A stretch of DNA of 64,000 nucleotides, from positions 62,001 through 126,000 of the forward strand of contig JAACJM010000123.1 in NCBI GenBank assembly GCA_013368315.1, given 5' to 3'. Origin of the DNA: Tetrapyrgos nigripes. Its lineage: Eukaryota > Basidiomycota > Agaricomycetes > Agaricales > Campanellaceae. Below, one piece after another: positions 34,804-45,323 of the stretch; position 1 is the first letter of the stretch; each line of letters starts with the position of its first letter. The notes under the pieces were generated by a model. That model was given only the letters and a program-made list of their open reading frames with translations, was not told the origin of the DNA and made no database searches. A program made the position numbers and the translations under genes.

Positions 34804-35284
34804 CAACTCTGACTGAAGGGAGGGGAGGGAGTGGGCAACTGAGTGACATCATGCCTCTGTGGTGGAGCGTGGTTTTAAAATTTCGAGGGGTGCCAAACGA
34901 TGCCGAGTGCTGTTGTAAATTCTTCATGGTCAGCTCTGAAATAGAATCTTCTTTTGCTTTCTATGACTCTATGCCAGCTGCAAGTGAATGTTCCCACAAT
35001 GAAGTTTTCATTGATGCTCACCAATACAATGAGTCATTCTGCAGTACCCTGTACTTGATTTTAATTGTGGACATGTTGCACATTATAGTAATCTGGATCA
35101 CCCTCATACATTTAAAGAAATTTGATCTCAACCCAAAAAGGGAGTTGCCCATGCAAGTCATGAATATTTGTTGACGAATTTTTAATTTGATGTGCTTCAT
35201 GCCATTTCCTCTGTCAATTTTTTGGATAAACACATCATATTGTCAGACGCCAGTGGCATTTTCTTGTGAGATGCCAGTGGCCCG

Positions 35285-35788
35285 ATGTCATTAAGTGTTT
35301 TTACAGGATGTAGTGCTGTGTCGGCATTAAGTCCATTAAGTCCATCTCTGTGGGTATTTGAAGTGACTCAAGATCGCCAAGCTGCCCACCGCATACTGTC
35401 AGTGGAGTTGGGGTCAGTGTGCACCGCACACTGCTTAAGGATGCAAAATGTGGCTGTGCATAAATCAGTGCCATTGATTTGTGCACAGCCACACTTCTTC
35501 TACTTAGTACCTATAGACTCTGTACCTTTTGTGGATAGCCCATGTGCAGCTGTGCATGAATCAGTGCCATTGATTCATGCACAGCCACACTTCTTCTACT
35601 TAGTACCTATGGACTCTGTACCTTTTATGGATAGCCCATGTGTGGCTGTGCATGAATCAGTGCCATTGATTTGTGCACAGCCACACTTCTTCTATTTAGT
35701 ACCTACAGACTCTGTACCTTTTGTGGATAGCCCATCTGTTCTTGATCCTCATCCATGGTCTGAGATAAATTTGGAAAGACAATTCTGA
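35285..35788 (+). repeat. 96-bp tandem repeat with internal palindromes, open frame kept
   Basis: Three full units start at about 35450, 35546 and 35642, and a fourth partial copy lies at 36026. Each unit carries the palindrome GCTGTGCATGAATCA, 7-nt loop, TGATTCATGCACAGC (variants in units 1 and 3). As 96 is a multiple of three, a 167-codon frame stays open and repeats AVHESVPLICAQPHFFYLVP. No homologue is recognised, and coding use is uncertain. Confidence 0.6.
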
Positions 35789-35920
35789 ATGAAATCTAGT
35801 AATGCCTCACAATCAGAGACATCTTCAGAAAGTAATTTCTGCAAGGGGGACGCAGACCGAGACAAGGGGGGAGGGGGCACAATTTTTCTCAAGAACATAG
35901 GGTCGATTTTTTTAAGACCT

Positions 35921-36001
35921 CAACCAATGAAATGAACAGATGTGTTAGAGAGGGGTATCAGATGAGGCTCTGCTTGCTATTTGTGGAGGCCTCCGAAGGT
36001 G
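35921..36001. repeat. Direct repeat, right copy
   Basis: Partner of 34721-34803, 1.2 kb away, same orientation. This could be a pair of short terminal repeats, or an insertion-linked duplication. Confidence 0.8.
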
Positions 36002-36289
36002 CAAGCACCTACATCAAGAGGCAATGTGGCTGTGCATGAATCAGTGCCATCGATCTGTGCACAGCCACACTTCTTCTACTTAGTACCTATCAGAGGAACA
36101 GTTCAGTTGAGATTCCCAAGGAGTGAGTCTTTCTTTTACTTTACTTTGTCTTTTACTTTTACTTTCTGCGCTTTGTGTCCTGGTAATAGTGCCTGACATC
36201 ACTTTTTCTTTTTTTTATCTTTGTGTCCTCACCCTGTTGTATAGAATTGTAGACTCAACAGTAGTACTACTGTAATAAATTATCTTTTT

Positions 36290-36535
36290 CTAACTCCACA
36301 TTGTTCACAGATTTCTACACTCATCCCAACCACCTCAAATCCCACCATTCCACCTCCACTTCTGAATAACCCCACTTTACCAAATGGAAATGGTCCTGTC
36401 CTCGTCACTCAAGCTAATTCTCCAGACCAGCTTGATAACAAATTGAACAGCGCAAGTATGCTTTTGCAACAAGAGAATCCACACTCAAGATTCAATTATA
36501 CGGTGGATATGAATACTGGGATAGTATTGGATTTG
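36290..36535 (+). other. Coding-like exon with a splice donor
   Basis: After an acceptor-like TTCACAG the frame reads PTTSNPTIPPPLLNN, NGNGPVLVTQANSPDQLDNK, SRFNYTVDMNTGIVLDL and meets GTAAGT. No following exon is clear. It may be part of a transposon gene. Confidence 0.3.
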
Positions 36536-37310
36536 GTAAGTATAAGCAAGCTCAGTACCATGGCAGTGACCACTAGCTAATCCATCAACACAGGATACAC
36601 CTAACACATCACTGGACATGGGGAACGCAGCTCATTAGCCACTGTGTATCGTCATCCAGCATTGAAAGCGCCGTAATCTTGGCTTTCATTCCCATTTTGT
36701 TACAATGCATCATAGCATCTGATTTCTTTCCCTTTCATGCCATCATGACTTTAAATTTATTATCAGATCCAGTGAAGAGGGGATGCAACTGATATAAGTA
36801 TGTGGCTTTCATATGAAGAAGTTAACGAAATAATATGTACTTGTAGTATTTATCGGGGGAGTTTTTAGTACAAAGAAGTCCAATAAAATAAATGTGTACA
36901 TTAAAAGCTTGGACTACGAAGGCCTTGTATTCGCCACGCTTCAGCCCTGGCCCATAATACATGAGATTCTTGCTACACCATTACTATGCTTGAAGTCTTG
37001 CTACAGCTTGACCAGGCTTTGACTATGAGGCTTTCACCTGCAATACAGCTACACCTACTATGTCTGGTGGAAACACCTGCCTGCATTGCAGCTGTGTTGG
37101 CCAGAAATGCAATGAGAGTTATCCCGAAGGCGTGAAAAAAGTATGGTGGTCACATTGTTGGTTGGTTTTCAAACGCGCGAAGCAGCATTGGATCTCTTTA
37201 ATAACCACCACCACCTCTCATCAGCGGGCACTCGAATTTGTTTCAGTGCCACATGGTTTGGGAACAAATTTGTTTTGTTCTCTAGTGCAGATAGAATTTG
37301 CTTCTATCTG
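36536..37310. other. No gene recognised
   Basis: Mixed-composition DNA. A short frame at 37060 reads CLHCSC..C with clustered cysteines, but without enough context to call a zinc finger. Confidence 0.3.
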
Positions 37311-37319
37311 CAAACCCAG

Positions 37320-37440
37320 AACCAAAACTCCAAGGGGGACCCGGGATTGCGGACCGGTACACTCCGGGGGTCGGTCGGTCGGGTCATTGAGGTCGTTAAA
37401 AATTTTTGGAAGTGTGAAATTTTTTATGGTTTACAGGCTT
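37320..37440. repeat. GGTCGGTCGG repeat, inverted copy
   Basis: GGGATTGCGGACCGGTACAC, then GGTCGGTCGGGTC, then GTTAAAAATTTTTG are the reverse complement of 18240-18335, with about 85 percent identity by eye. Confidence 0.75.
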
Positions 37441-38042
37441 GTATCAGTGTAATTATGGGTCCTTTTATAGTTCTTGACTTAGTTCTTGTCATCCAGAGCT
37501 GTCTTGGAAGGTGATTGAGCCATTTGGCGTACATCCAATGAGTTGGCCCTAGTGAACTGCAGGGATATCCCCAGGGTATTTTTGGACGTAATGGTACCCC
37601 TACCCACGAAAACCCTTACCCGTCAGAAGGGTACGGGTTTGTACCCCTGGCGGGTAACCCGTCAGTTCACAAGTATATATATATAATGTAACTATCTAAA
37701 TCCAACTACTCGCTATGGAATATTATTTTTTGAAGGTGGGATACATCAGTTTTGCTTTGTTCAAGCATTCAGCCACAGTGATCAAGGCTTTCCGGCGTGT
37801 GAACAGTGACGTGTCACTTACCCATATTTGGATGTCGTGGTGGCAATATACTGGTGTTGCCGGAAGCCAAGGTCAAGTTGACCTGAAGTTCCCGAACGGA
37901 CTGCGCTTGAGGTGCCTTGAGGCGGCTCTTCCTTAAGGCTTCTCAAGGTGCCAACCGGAAAAAGTAATAGGCTCTGTCACGCTATTAGACACAGGTAGCC
38001 AGGTAGATAGTGTACTCTTTTCTACATTACATTGAAACCTCC

Positions 38043-38451
38043 ATGGCTGACTCTGCGACCGAGATCGAGACCAGTCCCATTTGGCCAAGATGGTGCCGAA
38101 TATGTCGCACCACCGTTGACCGCTCTCATCGTACTCAGCACCCAGGTATCATTGATGCCCTCACCGATCCAAGCTCTGATTCGGAAGCTGATTATGGCAA
38201 TACTCCCACCAAAAAAAAGAACGGGCTCAAGCGCACAGCTAGTGATTCGGAGATGGATGATACATACAAGAAAACAAAAAGTAAGTCAACTTCTCCTAGC
38301 AACCTCGAACTCCTATTGAATACCATTGTATACAGCAGATATGTCGTCTGAATTTGAACAACTCTGCGCAACTGTTCAGGATCTTCAAAACAAGATCAGT
38401 GCACTTGAAAACAAAGTGAAAAGGCAGGACAGGCAGCTCGAGAAGTGGTGA
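38043..38451 (+). CDS. Small acidic protein with C-terminal coiled coil
   Basis: Exon 38043-38280 and exon 38336 (or 38339)-38451 give about 117 residues. The start ATGGCTG lies in a good context (CCATGG). Residues 10-30 hold a WCRICRTTVDRSHRTQHP segment with paired Cys and His that may bind zinc. An acidic Ser-rich stretch, a KKKNGLKR basic patch and, in exon 2, the heptad-like helix FEQLCATVQDLQNKISALE follow. A zinc-finger-like start with a coiled-coil end would fit a DNA-binding accessory protein of the surrounding element. The family is not recognised. Confidence 0.5.
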
Positions 38452-38642
38452 GTTGCATGGAAGAAAGTCTCACTTGCATTGGACTCTATTGTATAGAAGC
38501 GAAGTAGAATTATTCAGAGTCTACAGTAGTAGTACTATTAGTAGAGTAAGATCTCTCTATCATTTGTGTTAACTCCACAATCCGCGGGTTGAGCACAACG
38601 CTCACATTGTCGAGGACGACGTAGAGAGACGACACGCTGGCT

Positions 38643-38694
38643 GACAGTCACTCGTCACTGACATGGACAGGTGATGAAGTGACGAGTGACTGTC
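38643..38694. repeat. Perfect 17-bp hairpin
   Basis: GACAGTCACTCGTCACT (38643-38659) and its exact reverse complement (38678-38694) flank an 18-nt loop. It lies 190 bp after the stop codon of the small gene, so it could be a 3' end structure or a transposon terminal hairpin. Confidence 0.8.
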
Positions 38695-39194
38695 TGGAAT
38701 GGGAATCAGTCCCATCAAGGCCTTGGTTAGTGCCAATCGTCGGCATCCAAATTGGGACCTTAAGGCGCTCCAAGGTGCAAGCTACCTTGGCTTCTGGCAA
38801 CACTACACAATACTATTATTGAACTATGTACTAAAGAATTACACAGAACGTACTCAAAGTAGTGAATATATTGAGGTAAACTACGGGTACAAAATTTTGG
38901 ATGGCGGGTACGGCGGGTCTGCCTTACGGGTAAGGGTCAGCATGGGTTTTGAAATCCATACCCGTACCCTTGAGACCCCTACCCGCGACCCCCCACAACC
39001 CCCCAAACCCCTGCTTCTCACTAGTTGGCCCGACACCCGCCACCCGAGTACCAATGTCTAGATACCCGTGTGGCCACCCCAGCGTGTTAGGATTAGGGCT
39101 TCCCTGCGAGGCGCACAGCGCCGAGCCAAGGGTAAGCCAAAAATAGAAGGTCAGTATCACGTTGCACCTTCCATATATAGGCATACCTTCCCTA

Positions 39195-39285
39195 TTTAGT
39201 AGGTATCGGTCGGTCGGTTGGGTCCCAGAGGCCGTTAAAAAATTTTTCGACATAGTGTACGAAATCAAAATTTTCGGTCCCCATT
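39195..39285. repeat. GGTCGGTCGG repeat copy
   Basis: GGTATCGGTCGGTCGGTTGG, then GTTAAAAAATTTTTCGAC, in the same orientation as 37320-37440. Confidence 0.7.
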
Positions 39286-40740
39286 GCAAAACTCCAACAA
39301 TCCACCGACTCTCAAGTGCCCATCAATGTCAACCATCAAAACACACATCTGTTTGTGTTCTAAGTTCATCCCTTTCCACTGTCTGCAGTTCAAAACCAGG
39401 CTTGGAACCCTCCAGTAGTAAACAGGTTTGTCTCCCTCAGTGAGTCTTGACTTTTCTCCCTTTCTTTTTTTATTTTTCCCCAATGCGCAACTCCAGACCT
39501 TCACTCTTTGCCCTTGATGCTCTTGTCCCTGTATGTGTTCCATGTGCTAACACCACGTCTTCATTATTCTACAGACTTCCCTCAACCTGCCATCTATACA
39601 CGCCCTGGGTTCCCTGTCATATCTCTGAGCTGTGGCTGCAGCAACTGCAGATAGGCAAGGGATGTAGCAAGGTTGGAAGGTTGGGATGGACTGTAGACAA
39701 GGATTTGTAGATTCTACTATTCTGTGAGTTTCCGCAATCTGTTCTCCTTTTGTTTCTTTCATCTCTTCTTCTACTTCTCCCCATTCCTTATATGCCCTTA
39801 TACCTCTCAGCCATTCACTGAGTTGCTGCCTTTACTCTGAACACATGGTAGCTTATTATGTGGTGAGTTATGCACTTTCTCGACATGTCATCACTGCCGT
39901 CATCTTCAACAATGTATTCATGCTCATCTCCTCGCCCACCCAACAGCACTTTCTCAAGTCATGTCACCACCACCATGCTGTCGTCATCAACAACGCACGC
40001 ATGCTCATCTCCTCGCCCACCCAACAGCACTTTCTTGACACATTGTCACTGCCACGTCACCACTGCCACACCATCTCAACAATGCACGCATGCTTCTCCT
40101 CGCCCACCCAACAGAAAAACCCTCTGACCAAACACACTCTGCCAAGGGAAACATATTCAAAGTGGTGAGTTGCTGTCTTCATCTCGCTTTTCTTAAACTT
40201 GGCTCTAATCATTATCTCTCTCACTTATCTCGCTTACTGATGTCCTTAGTGGTTGCAAGGACTGCATGGTTGGTGCTATCACTAGAGCAGGCTTCCTTCC
40301 ACAACACCTGCATTGAGGAAGTCCTTTGTTACCATCCCATCTCTCCCTGGGTCACTCATGAGTCTGCTGCCAACAACATCATTCCCTTGTCTGAACTCCA
40401 TTATCTCCTCTTCCAGTGCCCCCATCACTCAGTTCAAGATCAGCAAGCATACACCGGTCCTTGACTTGACTTGTGCCTACAATTGGTAATTCTCTTCATG
40501 GTTTTCTATTTGTCCATTCCTTTGCTCACATTGTTTCGCAGTCATCCTTCCCATCCTTTTGTGTTGGATGCCAATGTTGATGTCTGGAACCCTCACTGCC
40601 ACCTTTCAATAGGGTATAGTGAGGACACCTTGCTTATTGTGGTAGGGTTGGTCTTGCTGTCATAGTAGCTAGTCTCTAGATACTGTATGTTACTGTAATA
40701 ATGTAGTGAATAAACATGATTAGTTCATTTAGCCTTTTTG
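39286..40740. other. Pyrimidine-rich non-coding DNA with an eroded tandem repeat
   Basis: Between 39903 and 40120, CTCGCCCACCCAACAG recurs three times at about 80-90 bp spacing (near 39930, 40010 and 40105), with CACTTTCT and CACGCATGCT also repeated. Frames are short, and no protein is recognised. Confidence 0.45.
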
Positions 40741-41245
40741 ATTGCAAGAATTTTCAATAGCATTGAAAAACTGCTATATTCTGATGTAGCTCAAGCAATG
40801 TCATGGCCCTTATCAGCTTCAAAATTTATTTTGGGCCTTTTATGGGTGAAAATTTCTTTGATCCCTTTTCTCCTTGATGTTGTCACAATGGCCATAGGGA
40901 ATATGATTATCTTCAATCTTAAAATGCTCAAAATAATTTTCTTGATTGTTGGAGCATATACAATTCTGAGCATCTTCTCAAACATTATTTCCTATTTTGA
41001 GTATTGTCCAAGCCATATTGTACTGTCAACCTTTTTTTCCTCAATATTCTACTGATAACTGTATTCCACAAAAGTAAACTCTTCTGTATAAGTAGAGACA
41101 TCATTCTCAATCTAAAATTATCTTATACTTTGTCTGACCTTGTACTAAACTGGGTAGCAATACACTGACCAAGATATTACCTGCACATTATTTTGAATTT
41201 TGCTCATTTTACAGGCCTTATAAGCCCTTATAAGAAACCTGCCTT
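40741..41245. other. AT-rich edge of the mobile block
   Basis: A 105-codon hydrophobic frame (40738-41055) is most likely a by-product of composition. TTATAAGCCCTTATAAG near 41220 resembles words at the other edge (30520). Confidence 0.3.
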
Positions 41246-41599
41246 TTTTCTGGCGTTCGGGATAAGAGGAATCCTAGGATAATGTTACACAGTACAGCAC
41301 GTTGTATGACTTCAACAAAAAGTGCGCAAAAAGTGCGAGTTGAAGACAAATGCTTCTGTTTACATTTGTTATATTCGGAATGGGATACTTCCAAGCACAG
41401 CCACACAGCCAAAGATCGGCGTGAGCAATGTCTGTGGACGACGGACAAAGAAAAGGCGAACGACTAGCGCGCAAGCAATATGGCATTTGGAAATCGTACA
41501 CGACGTATCATTATTGCATTCCAGAAAAGGAAAAAACATCAAACAGCAGGGAATGAGGATGCGGGATAATGGTGGTACAGTAGGGTAACGTGCAAAGGA

Positions 41600-42368
41600 T
41601 CATCGAAAGCGGAGTGACATGCAAGGTAGAGCAAGGGCACGGAGTAATGAGCCCCAGTGAATGTCCATTATGCACAACAACAGTACAGAGTAAGATATAA
41701 AACATTCAGGCAACTGGAAAAGAGACGAAATATCAGCTATATGTGCGGCGTCTTTCCACAGCACGGCCATCTGTGTATGGGAAAAAGTCAGTAAGTGAGG
41801 CGTTCGTGGTTTTCGGACGAGAGCCATGGCATGATGATAGATGGAAGCAGTCACAAAGATGAAGACGACTTACCTCTTTCATCATCTCAGATTGCTTCTT
41901 TCCCGGGTTTTCTTCCTTCCATTTCGCAGAATTGTTCTTGATGTAAAGATTGTACGCACTTGGAGGACGTTTTTCCTTCTTTTCGCCGGCTAGATGGTAG
42001 AAACGCGTTGTTAGTATGGTGTAGATGAATGATGATGCACATGGATAGATGAGAGAAGGAAGATGACGCGACGCGACGACGAACGTTGTACAAAGATGAT
42101 GAGTCATGGCATGCGGCAACGACGTCAGCGACCAAGTCGATGCGTCATCGAGTCCGAGGAGATGCGTCACGGCGGTTGAGGTAGAGATGGAGACGGATAC
42201 TCACCAGGCTTATCCTTAGTAGTCTTGCTAGAGGACTTGGAAGAGGTGGAAGCTAGATAAAGAGGACGCGTCAACAATGTCACAGAGGACGAGGAGAAGA
42301 AATAGACCGGCAGGAAGGAAGAGGAAGAGAGGAAGAGATGGTTGCTTACTAGAGGGAACTTTGGGCAT
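41600..42368 (-). CDS. Small HMG-box / YABBY-like protein
   Basis: Exons 42368-42350, 42252-42205, 41989-41874 and 41770-41600 join in frame and give 117 residues. A basic Ser/Lys linker is followed by KRPPSAYNLYIKNN, then EENPGKKQSEMMKEMAVLWKD, the first two helices of a small fungal HMG box. Such proteins usually continue with a PENPN-like segment; here the tail after WKDAAHIAD is unusual and hydrophobic, so the last exon may be misjudged or the gene altered. HMG-box proteins bend DNA non-specifically in the nucleus. CpG-rich upstream DNA (42370-42600) suggests a real promoter. Confidence 0.65.
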
Positions 42369-42544
42369 CGTGAGCTTGTGGAGGCTTGGGTCGGGTGGTA
42401 GGCGATGTACGCGTAGAAACGTTGTCGAGAGACGCGTCGCAGCGGTGGCCGAAAGGACAAGAGGACAAAGGCAAAAAACCCAGAAGGAAGGGTGACGATG
42501 GATGGTGGTGAAGAACGAAGAGGTCTTTCCAATTTCCCTCCATT

Positions 42545-43077
42545 TTATATCCCTTCGGACGTCGGGGTTTGGATTGGGTTTGGATGCGGCAACGGTTCTT
42601 CGATTTTTTTTAATTAATCAGGGTCGTGGGAATGACCCTATATGGCTTCGCTGGCCCTATTTCTCGATAGAGTGACTTTTCTCGGTGTACTTTGGGTGTT
42701 CTAGGTGTTCTCGGGGCAGGACTATAGCCTACATGAGTCTTACAGGATGAAGATACCGGAGGAAGTAGTTTTGTTGAGTTTCATGGTGATATAAGAATGG
42801 AACGCATATATGCGCTTATATGCTCTTAGTATCCTGGGTATAAGTATGCGTCTCTGAACGAGTCCTTAAAGTTGAAGCTACTCCGAAACTACTCATCACT
42901 GCATCTCGAGCACTACCAGTGCACGTATACACTTTACACAGAAGGATCATTTGCCCTTAAACTTCTTTACTTTACAGTGTACACAACTTTACAATCTACT
43001 CTTCGCCATTACCACTGAAACAGCGGTCCTAATATCGTACACGCAATTACTTCTTATATCCAGTCTCAACGAGATGC
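42545..43077. other. Intergenic between HMG-box gene and DLH copy 2
   Basis: Holds the likely HMG-gene promoter at its left. Nothing else is recognised. Confidence 0.3.
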
Positions 43078-44425
43078 TCACTTTGCCTTCGCCGCTTCCT
43101 CCGTAAACCGATTGAACCAAACAAGAATACCTCGTGCTGATTCTTCTTTCGCCCAACCTAGAAATGCGTATGATCAGAATAAGGAGCATGTCGTAGAGCA
43201 TACGCATGTTTAAACACTCACGTTCATCCCCCACCTCCGGGTCTCCTCTCACCGCAAACCCGTGCTTCACACCCGAAAACACCTAAATGTAATACTTTGC
43301 TTTGACTTCGACCAAGATGTCTTTGGCACGACGACGGGATTCAAGAGGGAATGTGTGGTCGGTTTCTAGCATAAAGGATTAAAAATGAACACTGGAATGT
43401 ACATGCATGTATACGATGTGTACCAGCGCAGGACAAGAAAAACGGCTCTGTTCAAAGAGATATTGAGCAAAATCACAAATTTGAACGAATGGCGTAGGGG
43501 ACATACTCTTTATAGTATGAAAATGATCCTCATTCAAAAACGCAGGGTGGGCGAAAGCAGCTAAAATCGACGATGCACAATGAATGAGAGATTTCGATCC
43601 CGAGTCAAATTTCCAACGCATGATATATACACCAAAAATCACCTCACTTGCAACGAATTCATCTGAATTGGCGAATCCGAGTGCATGTGGTCCACCGAAA
43701 CCGTACCCTGTAAATGCGAAGGCGTATGTGAAGTATCAGAAACACTGGCATGCATGCATCATGTGAACGAGCATGTGTGTGAAGGACACATACCGACAGC
43801 ACAATACTTCGCATCTGAACCTGTATACATGATGATATGTCAGAGGCTCAACACCATACTGCAGTGTAGCAGAACCATGCATGCGCACATACCATAAATC
43901 TCCTTCACAGCTTTAAACCACTTCGGAACCCACTTCCCTGCTCTCTTCGCATTTGCCATCCAAGCCGATCGATCAAAATCCGCTTCGGTGTGCTTATGGA
44001 CGGGGTCTCCGTCAAAGTAGTCAATTCCCAGGACGTGGAAACCTACGAGGTCAAATGTGCCGCGTTAAGTATATGTACCATAGAGCAAACAAGCTTAAGA
44101 ACTTGAAAATGACAAATATACAACGGCCGTTCAGAAAAAAAAGTCAGGACCAAAAGTGCTCAAATAAATACTCACCGCCCTCCGCAAAATAATCCTGAAC
44201 CAACTGATTATTCAAATAAAAGGGTCCATATATGTCTGCGAGGTATAGGATCACTTTCTTTCCCTCTCCTCCACCAGCTCCACTTGAGGAAGGAGACTAA
44301 GACACATACGTCGGAATCCCACCAATCTTCTCCGTCGTCCCAGCAGGAGTTCCAGTATGCTGGACACCTCTGTTGAAACAGGCGTCTCCGGGTGGACCTG
44401 CGAGGACTCGGTTAGTTGAGGACAT
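43078..44425 (-). pseudogene. Dienelactone hydrolase family, nearly full-length copy 2
   Basis: The ATG at 44425 opens SSTNRVLAGPPGDACF. Exons carry KVILYLADIYGPFYLNNQL, FHVLGIDYFDGDPVHKHTEA, AKYCAV joined to GYGFGGPHALG, AHPAFLNEDHFHTIKS, ETDHTFPLESRRRAKDIL, GVKHGFAVRGDPEVGDE (catalytic His region) and WAKEESARGILVWFNRF, ending at TGA 43078. This is the order of the DLH alpha/beta hydrolase fold. Three defects are seen: a TAG replaces the Glu codon after TYVS, a TAG replaces the Gln codon after KYYI (C to T), and the nucleophile Cys is Gly (GYGFGG). Splice sites look sound. It is not an active enzyme. Confidence 0.85.
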
Positions 44426-45098
44426 TGTCGTGGATGTGATGATGGTACTACGGTGAAAGCCTGAGATAAAGCGGAAGACTCAAGGGATAATTCTATTTGG
44501 CAACCCCAGAGATGCGCAGGTTGCCCTGATTCCTCCGGCCGTTCTTTAGTATTCTCATTTTGTTCTCATTCAACTTCAACGCTTGTTGACGGTCAACGAC
44601 GATGAGTTGGCAACGAGTTGGTCAGTTTGGTACCGGTACTTTCTCTAATCCCTGTCCTATTCTTACTCTAATTCCCGACACCTTTGCCATAGCCATCATC
44701 TTCCCCAACCACAGTAAAAATCCCCTTTCCCCTCATCCACGCCGCAACATTATTTTCCGACTTGATAGCGTCTAATACACCGACAACGGCTACTATGGTC
44801 TCGTCGTACTTTCGAGAATCGAGGGATCCTTTTATTTTTATCCCTGCCCGGATTATCGTTTGCGTTTGCACCCCCATTGACACCTCCATTGACAATGCTG
44901 TAGCATGAAGCGGTAGCAGTAACGGTGACAATCAAGTGACAATAACAAGTACAATAACGGTAGAGGATGGAGGGGGAGGCGGCATCCCGCCGTAAAGACC
45001 ATGGCCGTCCATACTAATATCCATATCCATAGTCCCACCAACAGCCCCACCACCCCAATTCGAATTCGTAAGCAGGTCACCGTCACCAACGATCTCAG

Positions 45099-45105
45099 TC
45101 GCAAT
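45099..45105. repeat. Target site duplication, left
   Basis: TCGCAAT directly before the element; identical to 48825-48831. The empty site in copy 1 reads TCACAAT once (29718-29724). Confidence 0.85.
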
Positions 45106-45323
45106 CTAGTCTCCCCTAGTCAGACTGTCGATATACCATACGGTATATGAAGTCTGCTAGTACGCGCGTCACTTTTGGCGGCGCGGGCGTTATTAGTCAT
45201 AAAACCCTAAAAAGGAAGCATCACGTGTAGTCGGCTCTGTACCTTTTTCCGCAACTTTCATCTTCTCGTTGCGTTCTTGCGTGTCGGTACGAAATAAACC
45301 GCGTCGTTTCCTAAAAATTCAGA

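Larger units (their letters stand above)
37560..39065. mobile_element. Candidate hAT-like element with TACCCG-rich ends
   Basis: Both flanks are packed with TACCCG/CGGGTA hexamers (37585-37665 and 38885-39065), a subterminal pattern also seen at the hAT end at 58567-58720. The interior holds one small two-exon gene and a perfect hairpin. Exact ends were not resolved. Confidence 0.4.
30470..41245. mobile_element. AT-rich block, possibly one large element or a nest of several
   Basis: Begins exactly where copy 1 of the duplication ends and stops just before the HMG-box gene. Both edges are AT-rich with CTTATAAG/CTTGTAAG words (30520-30880; 41212-41236). Inside are a BRR2 fragment, direct repeats, LTR-like tails ending GTAGTAGTACTACTGTAATA-type sequence (36255, 38535, 40700) and non-coding DNA. 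No convincing terminal inverted repeat or transposase was found. Confidence 0.3.

Noticed and set aside
41600..42368. Mating-type HMG locus
   Set aside because: The box resembles small non-specific HMG proteins, and no homeodomain, pheromone or receptor gene is near.
45099..45116. A 9-bp target duplication AGTCGCAAT instead of 7 bp
   Set aside because: The first two bases can equally belong to the CTAG terminus; counting the inverted CTAGTC end as element leaves TCGCAAT.
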